Below are positions 16,767 to 25,620 of a DNA stretch of 51,321 bases, in pieces. Where the stretch lies: contig RDOB01000011.1 in the NCBI GenBank assembly GCA_011364965.1, positions 1 through 51,321 on the forward strand. The letters are read 5' to 3'. Source of the DNA: Candidatus Heimdallarchaeota archaeon (GTDB lineage Archaea; Asgardarchaeota; Heimdallarchaeia; Hodarchaeales; Hodarchaeaceae). Under the pieces are notes generated by a model that made no database searches, was not told where the DNA came from, and was given only the letters and a program-made list of their open reading frames with translations. Position 1 is the stretch's first letter. Each line of letters begins with the position of its first letter. The position numbers and the translations under genes were made by a program.

Positions 16767-17912
16767 TTACCGTTTTCTATACCCATCCTTTGAACATAGA
16801 TGAAATCGGTGAATAGTGTCCTCTACCTTCGATGAAAGCCATTTTGAATTAATATATTGGGGATAAACTGGCAATCTTTCCACTAATTCAAATCCGAAGT
16901 GATTAACCTTTCTTCTTAACTCATCAATTCGAGGCCATGGATGATGAGGATTAATATAATCTTTTGTAAAAGGAGAGATACCGCCCCAATCTGATATTCC
17001 AGCCTGCATAAAATCTATTTCACAACCTTCAATCAAATTGGGAGGAATTTGAACAGAAATATCCTCTGGTAGGATCAGTTTAGCTAGTATTACAACCCTT
17101 TTCAGATATTCTATACTAACTAGATGTTCATAATCCATCTTACTCTGCTCATTAGGTTGAAAAGCTTGAATAATAATCTCCTGTATATGTTGAAATTTTC
17201 TATGCATACTAGAAAGGGAATATAAACTAGACACAATTTCTTTAGGGGATTCACCAATACCTATTAATAACCCACTGGTAAAGGGAATAGAGAGTCTCCC
17301 TGCGCTCTTAATTGTATCCAAACGAATTTTAGGATGCTTTCCAGGGGATTCAGCGTGGGGCATCTTAGCCATGCATAAACGAGAGCTAATATTTTCTAAC
17401 ATTAATCCCATACTTGCTGATACCTCTTTTAAAATTTGAAGCTCTTCACTACTTAAAACACCAGCATTGATATGAGGCAATAAACCTTGTTTTAAGGCCA
17501 ATTCAGCAATATCGAAAGCATAGTCCACAGTTGAATCATAAGAATGATTATTCAACCACTTTTTAGCTTCTGAATGTACAAGCTCTGGTTTTTCCCCCAT
17601 GGTGATTAATACTTCAGAAATAGAAGATTGCTTAGCTCTTTCAAACAAGTTCTTAATTTTATTTTTAGGAACATATTCAGCTCCTAAAGATACACTGGAA
17701 CGTCGATATCCACAATAAGTGCATTTATTCCGACAAAGAAAGGTTAAAGGAAGGAAAACATTTGATGTAAAGGTTATTTTGCCCAAAAATGCTCTTTGGG
17801 CTTTTCTAAAGGCTTGACGCTCTCGAAGTTGAACCTCTTCTTGATCAGCGTCTGTTAAAAAATCAATTGCTTTAGATATTCTTATTTGTGGTTCTGTTTG
17901 ATGTAAGGACAA
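16767..17912 (-). CDS. cofG: FO synthase subunit 1 (CofG)
   Basis: Radical-SAM partner of CofH in FO synthesis, 381 residues. The cluster motif is C60-x3-C64-x2-C67 (LCRNKCTYCGYRR). Other family features are LITMGEKPEL, LMLENISSRL, ESPGKHPKIRLDTI, GLLIGIGES and the C-terminal DWGGISPFTKD. The apparent start is TTG at 17910-17912, two codons after the cofC stop and in the same frame as cofC. The 3' end abuts family-like cofH sequence in the -1 frame, so a fused CofG-CofH as in actinobacterial FbiC is possible. Confidence 0.92.
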   Translation of the reverse strand: MSLHQTEPQIRISKAIDFLTDADQEEVQLRERQAFRKAQRAFLGKITFTSNVFLPLTFLCRNKCTYCGYRRSSVSLGAEYVPKNKIKNLFERAKQSSISEVLITMGEKPELVHSEAKKWLNNHSYDSTVDYAFDIAELALKQGLLPHINAGVLSSEELQILKEVSASMGLMLENISSRLCMAKMPHAESPGKHPKIRLDTIKSAGRLSIPFTSGLLIGIGESPKEIVSSLYSLSSMHRKFQHIQEIIIQAFQPNEQSKMDYEHLVSIEYLKRVVILAKLILPEDISVQIPPNLIEGCEIDFMQAGISDWGGISPFTKDYINPHHPWPRIDELRRKVNHFGFELVERLPVYPQYINSKWLSSKVEDTIHRFHLCSKDGYRKR

Positions 17913-17918
17913 TTTCTG

Positions 17919-18608
17919 TCAACTCTGATGACAAACAGTTAAATTCAGCTCTTTCAGGACAGAAATATACCTTCTAGGATCAGAAACTTGTTGAATTTGG
18001 TTTTCTAAGAATTTAACATCTTCAATTGTATCCAAATCATGTGCAAAGGGATCGGATTCAGATACGATATAATTTAGATTATTCATTTCAGCTTGTTTTT
18101 GAAAATGATTTCTACTTCCTTCTCCAAAGGCAAAAGATAATAAATCTGGCTTCTTTAGATAAAGAATAGCAGTTCCTTGACTCGGATAAATAGATATTGA
18201 GGGAACTATCAATATGTCAGTAGATTGAGCTTTCTTGAGAGTATTCTTAAGGTAATTCTGAGTTAAAAAAGGCAAATCTGGCATTACAATCAGAATTTGA
18301 TTGGATCCATTTATCAGTCTAATGGCATCTGTAATCGCGCAATTAAGATCATTTCCTTTGTCTAAATATGTAAAAACAGCCCCTAATAATTTCGATTCGT
18401 TCAAAACTTCAATTGAAGGGGATATAACTCCAAAGGGAAGAGAAATTGATTTTATTACCTCTAAAGTGTTGTAGAATGTGATTTGAACGAGCTGATCTAT
18501 AATTGGAGCACACTGGTCTGGAAGAACGGACCGTATACGGCTTTTTGTTCTTGTGAATCCCTTTAATGGAATTAGAACTAGAATTTCAGAGGAACTCAGA
18601 GAATACAC
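17919..18608 (-). CDS. cofC: 2-phospho-L-lactate (or PEP) guanylyltransferase CofC
   Basis: Activates phospholactate or phosphoenolpyruvate with GTP (depending on lineage) for transfer to FO by CofD. The protein has 229 residues. The N-terminal LVLIPLKGFTRTKSRI is the GT-A-like NTP-binding loop with the conserved K/R residues. LIVMPDLPFLT is the metal-binding strand, and FGEGSRNHFQK and DPFAHDLDTIED are typical C-terminal elements. GTG at 18606-18608 is the apparent start. It lies 37 bp after the Dus-like gene in the F420 operon. Confidence 0.88.
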   Translation of the reverse strand: MYSLSSSEILVLIPLKGFTRTKSRIRSVLPDQCAPIIDQLVQITFYNTLEVIKSISLPFGVISPSIEVLNESKLLGAVFTYLDKGNDLNCAITDAIRLINGSNQILIVMPDLPFLTQNYLKNTLKKAQSTDILIVPSISIYPSQGTAILYLKKPDLLSFAFGEGSRNHFQKQAEMNNLNYIVSESDPFAHDLDTIEDVKFLENQIQQVSDPRRYISVLKELNLTVCHQS

Positions 18609-18645
18609 ACCTTCATACTTTCAAACGAGGAGATAAATTATTTTG

Positions 18646-19401
18646 CTAAAAGTCTTTTAATAATTCACTAAAGATTTTTTGGTTTGAAAGGGCTGCTCTG
18701 GCAATAGAAAAAAATGTAGCTCCTGCTGAAATAATTGCTGACGCAGTTTTGTAATCTTTTACAGAGTTATTTCCAATTATTGGAATATCGATATGTGTGG
18801 AATAATATGTAATAAGCTCTAGATCTGTACCATCGATTCCATGACGATAAGAATCAATATGAAGATAATTTAGAGGCCACTTGTTTAGTTTTGTAACGAA
18901 AAAATCCGGATTTATGGCCAAACCTCGGAATTTTAGTGAAATCTGAAAATCCTTTGAATTAAAGACTTTAATAATTTGCTCCAGCTCTGATAATCGTTCT
19001 AAAAGTCTTTGTCCTCCTCCAGAGGTCATAACCTCTTGTTGACGGCAATGAGCATTGATTTCTATGATGGGGAGCTCTGAAAAAGTACCATAGAAGTCAT
19101 TGGCGAATTTACGAGCATCGCTGGCATTTGCAAGCCTTAAATTTAGAATAATTCTCGATAGTGAATTAAAATATGTCAATTGCTTTTTGAAAAATGCTAG
19201 TTCTTCTCCAGCATCGGTGACAAATTCCTTTCGGCCACGAATAATTAATTCTCTGGAACTTTCTATCATTGATTTTCCGATTGGTACGCCACCAATTGTT
19301 ACCTTCCCAGCTCCTCCCTCAAAAAGACACTTTGCAGCGAAAGAACCATCTGTGACGCCAGCCATTGCAGCTAAGATACTGGGATTTTTAATAGAAGTCA
19401 T
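18646..19401 (-). CDS. Dihydrouridine-synthase-like flavin TIM-barrel protein in the F420 operon
   Basis: A 251-residue TIM barrel of the Dus (COG0042) fold. LAAMAGVTDGSF near residue 11 matches the FMN-binding LAPMAGVTD of Dus. INAHCRQQEV carries a cysteine (C119) at the place of the Dus catalytic Cys, though the usual GCP is replaced by HCR. LKFRG (K157, R159) and IPIIGNNSV then SAGATFFSIARAAL match the phosphate-binding end. The C-terminal helical RNA-binding domain of true Dus enzymes is absent (length 251 versus about 320-350). It overlaps cofD by 14 bp, so it is cotranscribed with F420 genes. Function is unknown to me; it may act on something other than tRNA. Confidence 0.75.
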   Translation of the reverse strand: MTSIKNPSILAAMAGVTDGSFAAKCLFEGGAGKVTIGGVPIGKSMIESSRELIIRGRKEFVTDAGEELAFFKKQLTYFNSLSRIILNLRLANASDARKFANDFYGTFSELPIIEINAHCRQQEVMTSGGGQRLLERLSELEQIIKVFNSKDFQISLKFRGLAINPDFFVTKLNKWPLNYLHIDSYRHGIDGTDLELITYYSTHIDIPIIGNNSVKDYKTASAIISAGATFFSIARAALSNQKIFSELLKDF

Positions 19402-20335
19402 TAATCTGGTGTTCCATTGATCTCATAATGATCCGAGAAGCGTCCAATTCATTTTTTACAGTAATATCTTCCAAAATAGGTTCAATACCCAAATTCTTAA
19501 GTCTATTCACAAAGGAATGATCTGTTTTATCTATCATAAACGCATCTATTATCTCGGGATATAATTCAACTGTAGATAAAGGATTAGTTTCTCGTCCCCA
19601 AGCATTCAAAAATATTTTAGTAGGCCCAGAAACTGGATTATTTCCAATTATTGGACTTATTGCTATTCGAAATGCTTTTGTCTCTTTTAGAGCCTCTCGT
19701 ATCGGTTTAATGGACAAAATTGGTCCAAGCGAGGAAACTGGATTACTAGGACCAATTATTATTATTTCAGCATTTTTTATGGCATTTAATACCTCATTTG
19801 TAGTACTATTAAGATCTCCCTGAAAAAATACGTTTTTAACTTCAGGTTTCCCTTTATATTTCACCCAATATTCCTGTAAATGTAATATTTCCTCGGAAGT
19901 ACGAATAAAAGTGGTTACAGGATCATTTGACATCGGCAAGATTACTGATTTGATACCTAATTGCTTACGAATCATATCTGTTGCTTGTGTAATACTCTGA
20001 CCCTGATTCAATAACCAAGTTCTATAAAGGCATAAACTGGCATCAAAATCACCAAGATTAAACCATATTTCCTCGTTTAATCGCTTTCTTAAGAAATCTA
20101 TTAAATTAAAGGTATCTCCAGCAACACCCCACCATTTTTCCTTATCTATTATAGCAGAAAGTGTAAATAATACGCTATCAATATCGGGTGATACATATAA
20201 ACCATAAAAATTCCAATCATCCCCCGTATTTCCTATAATAGTTATCTTTTCAGGAGAAATGTCTTTGGGTATTCCTGAAAGCAGTTTAGGTGTGCCTGTG
20301 CCTCCTGACAAGAAAACAAGATTATTAAATTTCAT
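19388..20335 (-). CDS. cofD: 2-phospho-L-lactate transferase CofD
   Basis: Transfers the phospholactyl (or related) group to FO to give F420-0 or its dehydro form. The 315-residue protein opens with VFLSGGTGTPKLLSGI. NTGDDWNFYGLYVSPDID contains the conserved FO/metal site, and KEKWWGVAGDTF follows. IIIGPSNPVSSLGPIL and SPIIGNNPVSGPT are family signatures. It is the first gene of the minus-strand F420 operon. A cofE (glutamyl ligase) gene is not in the window. Confidence 0.93.
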   Translation of the reverse strand: MKFNNLVFLSGGTGTPKLLSGIPKDISPEKITIIGNTGDDWNFYGLYVSPDIDSVLFTLSAIIDKEKWWGVAGDTFNLIDFLRKRLNEEIWFNLGDFDASLCLYRTWLLNQGQSITQATDMIRKQLGIKSVILPMSNDPVTTFIRTSEEILHLQEYWVKYKGKPEVKNVFFQGDLNSTTNEVLNAIKNAEIIIIGPSNPVSSLGPILSIKPIREALKETKAFRIAISPIIGNNPVSGPTKIFLNAWGRETNPLSTVELYPEIIDAFMIDKTDHSFVNRLKNLGIEPILEDITVKNELDASRIIMRSMEHQINDFY

Positions 20336-20456
20336 AGAGTAGTCACGTGAAGCGAATATACTTCATTTTTGGAGTTTACAACCAATTTTTTCGCAATACT
20401 TTAATTAATTCAAATTGTTTTATAGCTTACTGCAGTATTTTTCACTTTTTAGCTTA

Positions 20457-21581
20457 ATGATGAGAATGATGGCCAATTCAAGACCTGAATGGGATTTAAT
20501 TTTACTTGGGGAAAATGAAAGTCTTCAAACTCAGACAATTTGGCACGCTGTCTCTATTGCTCGAAGTAAAGGGATCCAAGAGAGGGATATTGTAATAATC
20601 GATTATCCAAAGGATCAGATAGTTTGTTGTGGACTTCACCAATCTATTGATCAAGTTGTTGATATCAAGTACTGTAATAATAACGGAATTGCTATCACTC
20701 GTCGTGCAGTTGGTGGAGGAGCTGTTTTATTGGACAAGAATCAGCTTTTTTACAATGTAATAAGTCATATTGATTCTAAAATTGTCCCCCGTCGAATTGA
20801 ACCATTATTTTCTACCTTACTCGCACCAGTAGTGGATACTTATAAATCCTTTGGGATAGATGCAGTGTATCGGCCAATAAATGATATTTTGGTTAATAAT
20901 CGCAAAATCTCAGGAAATGGGGCAGGAATAATTGAAAAAGCTCAAGTTTTAGTTGGGAACTTTATTTTAGATTTCCCTCGTAAAGAGATGGTTAAAGTCC
21001 TTCGAGTTCCCAATGAGAAATTTCGAGATAAGGTACATAAGTCTTTATCATCGGGAATTTCATCATTTAAAGATGAACTCGGAATAATACCTCCTAAAGA
21101 AGAAATTATTAAGAGATATGTTCATTACACGGAAAAACGCCTTGGAATCAAGCTTAAGGAGAATTCATTAAAAGCAGAAACTATTGAAATCATGAAAGAG
21201 TTAAACACTCATTATCAATCGGACGATTGGCTATATCAAGTCTCACAAAGGGGGAAAAACCTTCTTTCACAAATTAAAATACATAGCAACAAATATGTAA
21301 TCGAAAGTAATTATAAAGCTCAAGGTGGTTTGGTTCAAGTAACCTGTGAATTTCAGGGCTCAATTCTCAAAGATATTCTAATTAGTGGAGATTTTTGGAT
21401 ATATCCAGATACTTTACTTCCCTATCTAGAAGAATCTCTGAAAGGATTCGATGTTGAACATGGAGATCTTGCCTCGAGCATTTTACACTTCCTAAGAGAA
21501 AATGATTGTGAGAGTCCAGGTACGTCAGCACAGGATTTGGCTAAACCGATCATTGAAGCATATCAACAACTTCCGAAATGA
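20457..21581 (+). CDS. lplA: Lipoate-protein ligase A family protein with C-terminal accessory domain
   Basis: Attaches lipoate to lipoyl domains (H protein, 2-oxoacid dehydrogenases) by way of lipoyl-AMP. RRAVGGGAVLLD (residues 82-93) is the RRxxGGGxV lipoyl-AMP loop, and NDILVNNRKISG holds the catalytic lysine (K150). The C-terminal part (from about residue 280, with NYKAQGGLVQVTCE) resembles the separate LplB-like accessory domain, so this is the complete ligase in one chain. The start is uncertain: four ATGs lie between 20457 and 20471, and a TTG at 20415 is also in frame. It is divergent from the F420 operon. Confidence 0.82.
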   Translation: MMRMMANSRPEWDLILLGENESLQTQTIWHAVSIARSKGIQERDIVIIDYPKDQIVCCGLHQSIDQVVDIKYCNNNGIAITRRAVGGGAVLLDKNQLFYNVISHIDSKIVPRRIEPLFSTLLAPVVDTYKSFGIDAVYRPINDILVNNRKISGNGAGIIEKAQVLVGNFILDFPRKEMVKVLRVPNEKFRDKVHKSLSSGISSFKDELGIIPPKEEIIKRYVHYTEKRLGIKLKENSLKAETIEIMKELNTHYQSDDWLYQVSQRGKNLLSQIKIHSNKYVIESNYKAQGGLVQVTCEFQGSILKDILISGDFWIYPDTLLPYLEESLKGFDVEHGDLASSILHFLRENDCESPGTSAQDLAKPIIEAYQQLPK

Positions 21582-21687
21582 TCAGTAAATCAGCTCACAT
21601 CCTCATTCTATGTAATACTTAACCAGTAAAAATCTAGAATGGATTTTTTTACTTCTCTTTGAAAAAAGAATATGAAAATCACTTTTA

Positions 21688-22311
21688 TTAATTGGATTGC
21701 TGTCCCAAGTATGTAATCACTAGTTTTATGGCATTTTTCATGCTCTCAAGACTCATTGAGGGTGAGTTAGGATTGGATAATGCCTGTTCAGGAAGAAGGG
21801 GGAGATGGATGAATCCGGCAAGAACTTTCTGGTTTGGGGGGGAATTATTTACATGGTGCATCGAATAATAGAAAATTTGGTTACATCCAAACGTCCCTGC
21901 TGAATAAGAGATGTATGAAGGAATTTTATGCTTTTCTAAATATTGTACAAGAAATTTCAATGGAAGGGAACTGAAATAGGCTAAGGGGCCTTCTTTTATA
22001 AGTATTTCATCATCAGGGGTTGTGCCACAATTGTAAGCTACTTTTTGAGCATTAGCTAAATTAATAGCGACCTTTTCAAATGAGATTGCAGGCCGAGGAG
22101 CTTGTCCTAAGTTGATTATAAAATTTGGCGAGATTTCTTTAATATTCGTAGTAATAGCAGCATAAATCTCATTAAACTTCAGTGGGATCACACGTCCAGA
22201 TATTTTTATATCAGAAATGGTGTATCCATCAAAATCTCGAGCGATAAGTTCGGAAGGATTTACTTCATATCCCCCAAATGGTTCAAATCCAGTCAATAAT
22301 AATTTCTTCAT
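21688..22311 (-). CDS. pcp: Pyrrolidone-carboxylate peptidase (pyroglutamyl peptidase I)
   Basis: A cysteine peptidase (C15) that removes N-terminal pyroglutamate from peptides. LLLTGFEPFGGYEVNPS starts the fold. The catalytic triad is E79 (ISFEKVAIN), C143 (AGTFGCNQIFYY) and H169 (AGFIHLPLLPEQ). From the ATG at 22311 the protein has 207 residues, the normal family length. A longer frame to 22407 would add an untypical hydrophilic tail. It stands alone on the minus strand, divergent from a methyltransferase gene. Confidence 0.92.
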   Translation of the reverse strand: MKKLLLTGFEPFGGYEVNPSELIARDFDGYTISDIKISGRVIPLKFNEIYAAITTNIKEISPNFIINLGQAPRPAISFEKVAINLANAQKVAYNCGTTPDDEILIKEGPLAYFSSLPLKFLVQYLEKHKIPSYISYSAGTFGCNQIFYYSMHHVNNSPPNQKVLAGFIHLPLLPEQALSNPNSPSMSLESMKNAIKLVITYLGQQSN

Positions 22312-22405
22312 CTTAAATACCCCGATACTTGTATTATCTTTCTTATTTTCCCAATAAGGATTTTTATAGGCATTATTTTTGATTCTTATTCTTGGACTAT
22401 ATAGC

Positions 22406-23044
22406 ATGGAAAGAAAATATATGGCACAATCTGAGGCAGATTGGGAAGAATACGCAAAAAATACATTTTCCCCAATTATTCGTGCACATTATTACTTTAC
22501 TGTTTGGCGAAATTACCGAATACTTCTCTTTGGGCTAAATTTTCCCTCGGGATCGATTTTAGAGATAGGTTCCTCGACAGGACAAATATCTTTGCGTTTA
22601 TCCCTGAAATACAAATTGAAACCAGTTTTAGTAGATAATTCTCAGATTGCTCTTGCATTAGCAAAATATAATTTTAAAAATACTGGAATTCAACCTAAAC
22701 TGATATTTGGAGACGCCTTATCTTTATCTTTAAACCAAAAATTTGACATCGTGCATTCTCATGGGTTATTGGAACATTTTGAGAGAAGAGAGCAACAAAT
22801 TGTTTTTCTAAACCATGTTAATCATTTAAAAACGAATGGTTTACTAATTTGTTGGGTTCCAACACCTGATTGGACATATAGAATCAATAGATGGTACCTT
22901 GAGAACACTAATCAATGGATATTTGGATTTGAACAACCTATTCCTCCAAATGAATTTATAGAGATTTTCGAAAGACATCATTTAAGGATAATTCGAATTC
23001 GTCATATGCCAGGTTGGATAGGAATTCTTGCATTAAAACCTTAG
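22406..23044 (+). CDS. Class I SAM-dependent methyltransferase
   Basis: A 212-residue methyltransferase. Motif I is ILEIGSSTGQ (residues 51-60), the adenosine-binding acidic end is VLVDNS, and motif IV is FDIVHSHGLLEHF. ATG at 22406 is preferred to TTG at 22379, and ATG at 22421 is also possible. The substrate is not predictable. The GLLEHF and WVPTPDW elements are like ubiquinone/small-molecule methyltransferases rather than rRNA enzymes. Confidence 0.78.
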   Translation: MERKYMAQSEADWEEYAKNTFSPIIRAHYYFTVWRNYRILLFGLNFPSGSILEIGSSTGQISLRLSLKYKLKPVLVDNSQIALALAKYNFKNTGIQPKLIFGDALSLSLNQKFDIVHSHGLLEHFERREQQIVFLNHVNHLKTNGLLICWVPTPDWTYRINRWYLENTNQWIFGFEQPIPPNEFIEIFERHHLRIIRIRHMPGWIGILALKP

Positions 23045-23074
23045 ATTTCCAATCTCTCTTTTAATAGTAAAGAA

Positions 23075-24073
23075 TCACTCGTTCTCAGGCACAGAGGGAA
23101 AAATCGAGCTTACATTTTCAGGATTAAAGGAAAAAATTTCGTTTGGTTTAAGAATTTGGGCTGATTTTCCAGTTTTTCCATGTATTGATCCAGGTAATCG
23201 TAATAACCGTCTTAGATCAATAGAAACCTTATGATCAATGCGAGGAACCCACCTACGTAGAATTTCATCATATTTATTTATCTTTGCTAAGCTTTTATTG
23301 AATCTCATGGAAAGATTTTGGTCTATTTTCCCATCCTGCTGTTCAATTTGTTTTTGAAAATTGGAAGCGAGACTAGAACTGAATCCCAAACTCATCAGAT
23401 CTTTTTTCCTTGCATTTTTCAAAAAGAAATCAAAAACACCATGTTCCACACGTTTCCGAAACTCATACTTAAGTGAATCACGATCTTGGACGCGAGCTGT
23501 CTCATTTTCTCCTAGTAATACTGTTAAATAGTTTATAATAGACATCCGTTGCCCTTGTCCTAGTTCAAATCCCACGCTATCTTGAACCCACCCATGAACT
23601 CCACGTCGACCTGAAAATAACCAGGTGATTTTTGACAGACCAAAATCCTCTCTTAAAGTCTCATCGATTATACTTATTGCGAGAACTACTAGCTGCCAAC
23701 AGCGAATACACACTTGATTCGCGCCTTGACAATCGCATATATGACTCCGTACTGAATCATACTCATTTAGATCAATATCAAACACTAATTCATGTCCTTT
23801 CCACTCCAGCGTATGAATTGGGTGCTCTCTGGATGGAGGCGCATCATACAAAGCACCAATATATGCATGTAGAGGAGTACGATCTGCTAGATAATCCTTT
23901 AATGCGTTTGGGGATTCAAATGAAAGGTTACGGAAGAATCGCCCGCTAGGAGGTACAAATCCAAATTCCCGATTTTCAAAATGCTCGAATGAAATAACTT
24001 GTTCTAATTCTTTCAGATTGAAATTAGTCGTATAATAATCCCTGATCGCGGTTTTGATTCCTTTTGATAACAT
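23075..24073 (-). CDS. priS: DNA primase catalytic (small) subunit PriS
   Basis: The catalytic subunit of archaeal/eukaryotic-type primase, making RNA/DNA primers for replication. The metal-binding carboxylates are in LVFDIDL (D99, D101). A zinc knuckle follows (HICDC...VCIRC; C113, C115, C122, C125), and FSGRRGVHGWV (154-164) is the nucleotide-binding signature. RLPGSIHGKTG is the C-terminal hallmark. The protein has 332 residues from the ATG at 24073, which begins one base after the priL stop (TAAAATG), so the pair is translationally linked. Confidence 0.95.
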   Translation of the reverse strand: MLSKGIKTAIRDYYTTNFNLKELEQVISFEHFENREFGFVPPSGRFFRNLSFESPNALKDYLADRTPLHAYIGALYDAPPSREHPIHTLEWKGHELVFDIDLNEYDSVRSHICDCQGANQVCIRCWQLVVLAISIIDETLREDFGLSKITWLFSGRRGVHGWVQDSVGFELGQGQRMSIINYLTVLLGENETARVQDRDSLKYEFRKRVEHGVFDFFLKNARKKDLMSLGFSSSLASNFQKQIEQQDGKIDQNLSMRFNKSLAKINKYDEILRRWVPRIDHKVSIDLRRLLRLPGSIHGKTGKSAQILKPNEIFSFNPENVSSIFPSVPENE

Positions 24074-24074
24074 T

Positions 24075-25313
24075 TTAGTCCTCTTTGTCTTTTTTCTCTG
24101 CAAGTTTCGAGCTTTTCTCTTCTAATAACCCCTCAACTTTACTTGCATATCTAGTCCATTGCATAGGATGAGCGATATTCCGATATAAAGATCGTCCATA
24201 TACCACTGGAAAGTATTGGCTGCAAGCTAAAGTAGGGTTACTAGAGCTTAAAGAGATCATTCTTTCTAGTTGTTTCTGGGATGGAACTATAGATTTACGT
24301 TTCACCAAGTGATTTTGGGTTAAAAACTCCCCAAGAATGTTGGGAGCAAGGTGAACAAAAGGACAGAAGTAACTTGTAGCAATTGTTGAGCATTTAGGAA
24401 TATTATAATCCTTTTTGCCACCTTCTAAACCATATAAGTGACGTATCTGATACCCCGAGGTTCGAATAAACTCCTCAAACCTGACTCCAACATTATCAAC
24501 TGATTTCTCAAACCAGTAATGGAGTTGTTCGTCTACAGTCATCCCTATTTTCTTTAGAAAAAAGCCCAATTGTAATCGATACGCATGTATAAGTCTTCCA
24601 GTTTTTTCAAATTCAGAAAAAAGATAAATCATACAGGGTGGAAAAATTTCGGGATGAGATTGCAAATCTTTTCCTTCAAAATCCGTTTCGGAAAATCTTG
24701 ATCGAATTTGGGCATGTTTTGCTACATACTGCTCAATTTCTTTAACAGCAATATCAATTGTTTCTCTGGTACCAAGCAAATCTCTCGCATTCTCAATTTC
24801 TATCTGTAATTTCTTCTCAAAAGCCTTTTTTAAACTACCAATGAATTCTTTGTGATTTGCGATCACCCACCCTTTTCTAAGATATCCCTTGCGTTTGGAA
24901 ATCATTGGGGGGACTTGAGTAAAAAAGACACAGATGAGAAAGTTTTGGGTTGTTGAACGAGGACGTGAGTGATATTCTTGATAAAGAGCGGCTAAATTCT
25001 GGTTATCTTTCTCATCGTTCTTATATTTAAATACTTCGTACTCCATAACGTTTTCTTTGCCAAATAATTCCTGAAATATTGTTTTCTTTTCATCAGGATT
25101 AGCACGATCATCGTAAAGTCGTTCGAAAAGATCTCCTTCCAGCTCGATCAACCAGGCTTCTAATCGACGGTTTGTAGCTGCAACTAATCTAAGTAAATAT
25201 GCACCTAATCGGTATTCAGAATAAATTCTATCCAGTTGTCTGTCCTCTGTTATTGGAAAATAGTCTCTAATCACTCGTGAGGGATCTTGAGGTAATTCTT
25301 CAAGTAATTTCAC
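24075..25313 (-). CDS. priL: DNA primase large subunit PriL
   Basis: The regulatory Fe-S subunit of archaeal primase, needed for initiation of primer synthesis. The four cluster ligands are visible: C227 (FPPCM), C308 (PKCST), C317 (YFCPF) and C364 (LACSQYFP). The protein is 412 residues from a GTG at 25311-25313. The frame stays open upstream to a TAG at 25413-25415 but without ATG, GTG or TTG, so the N-terminus could be slightly longer only by a non-standard start. It is the first gene of the primase pair. Confidence 0.92.
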   Translation of the reverse strand: MKLLEELPQDPSRVIRDYFPITEDRQLDRIYSEYRLGAYLLRLVAATNRRLEAWLIELEGDLFERLYDDRANPDEKKTIFQELFGKENVMEYEVFKYKNDEKDNQNLAALYQEYHSRPRSTTQNFLICVFFTQVPPMISKRKGYLRKGWVIANHKEFIGSLKKAFEKKLQIEIENARDLLGTRETIDIAVKEIEQYVAKHAQIRSRFSETDFEGKDLQSHPEIFPPCMIYLFSEFEKTGRLIHAYRLQLGFFLKKIGMTVDEQLHYWFEKSVDNVGVRFEEFIRTSGYQIRHLYGLEGGKKDYNIPKCSTIATSYFCPFVHLAPNILGEFLTQNHLVKRKSIVPSQKQLERMISLSSSNPTLACSQYFPVVYGRSLYRNIAHPMQWTRYASKVEGLLEEKSSKLAEKKDKED

Positions 25314-25620
25314 GCGATCGAATGCTAGCTCTTTCCATTGACTAATCTCGATGTTGAGATCAGGAGGAGTCTGTAATATATACCAGTTGGGTAATATTAT
25401 GGCAAATACATCCTATCTAACTAATCAATTTTTTATGACGCTCAAAGAGAATACATGAGTAAACGTTTCTTAAATCCTTCAGTTTTCAGTTACCGAACAA
25501 TTTATGTGAATCAACTTTCCTTTTAGAGATTTTTAGTAATATGGTATCAATACAAACTTTCAAAGTTGATTGATTAAGTAATTATTAATAATCACCTGCA
25601 ATTTTTCGTGATTTATACTG

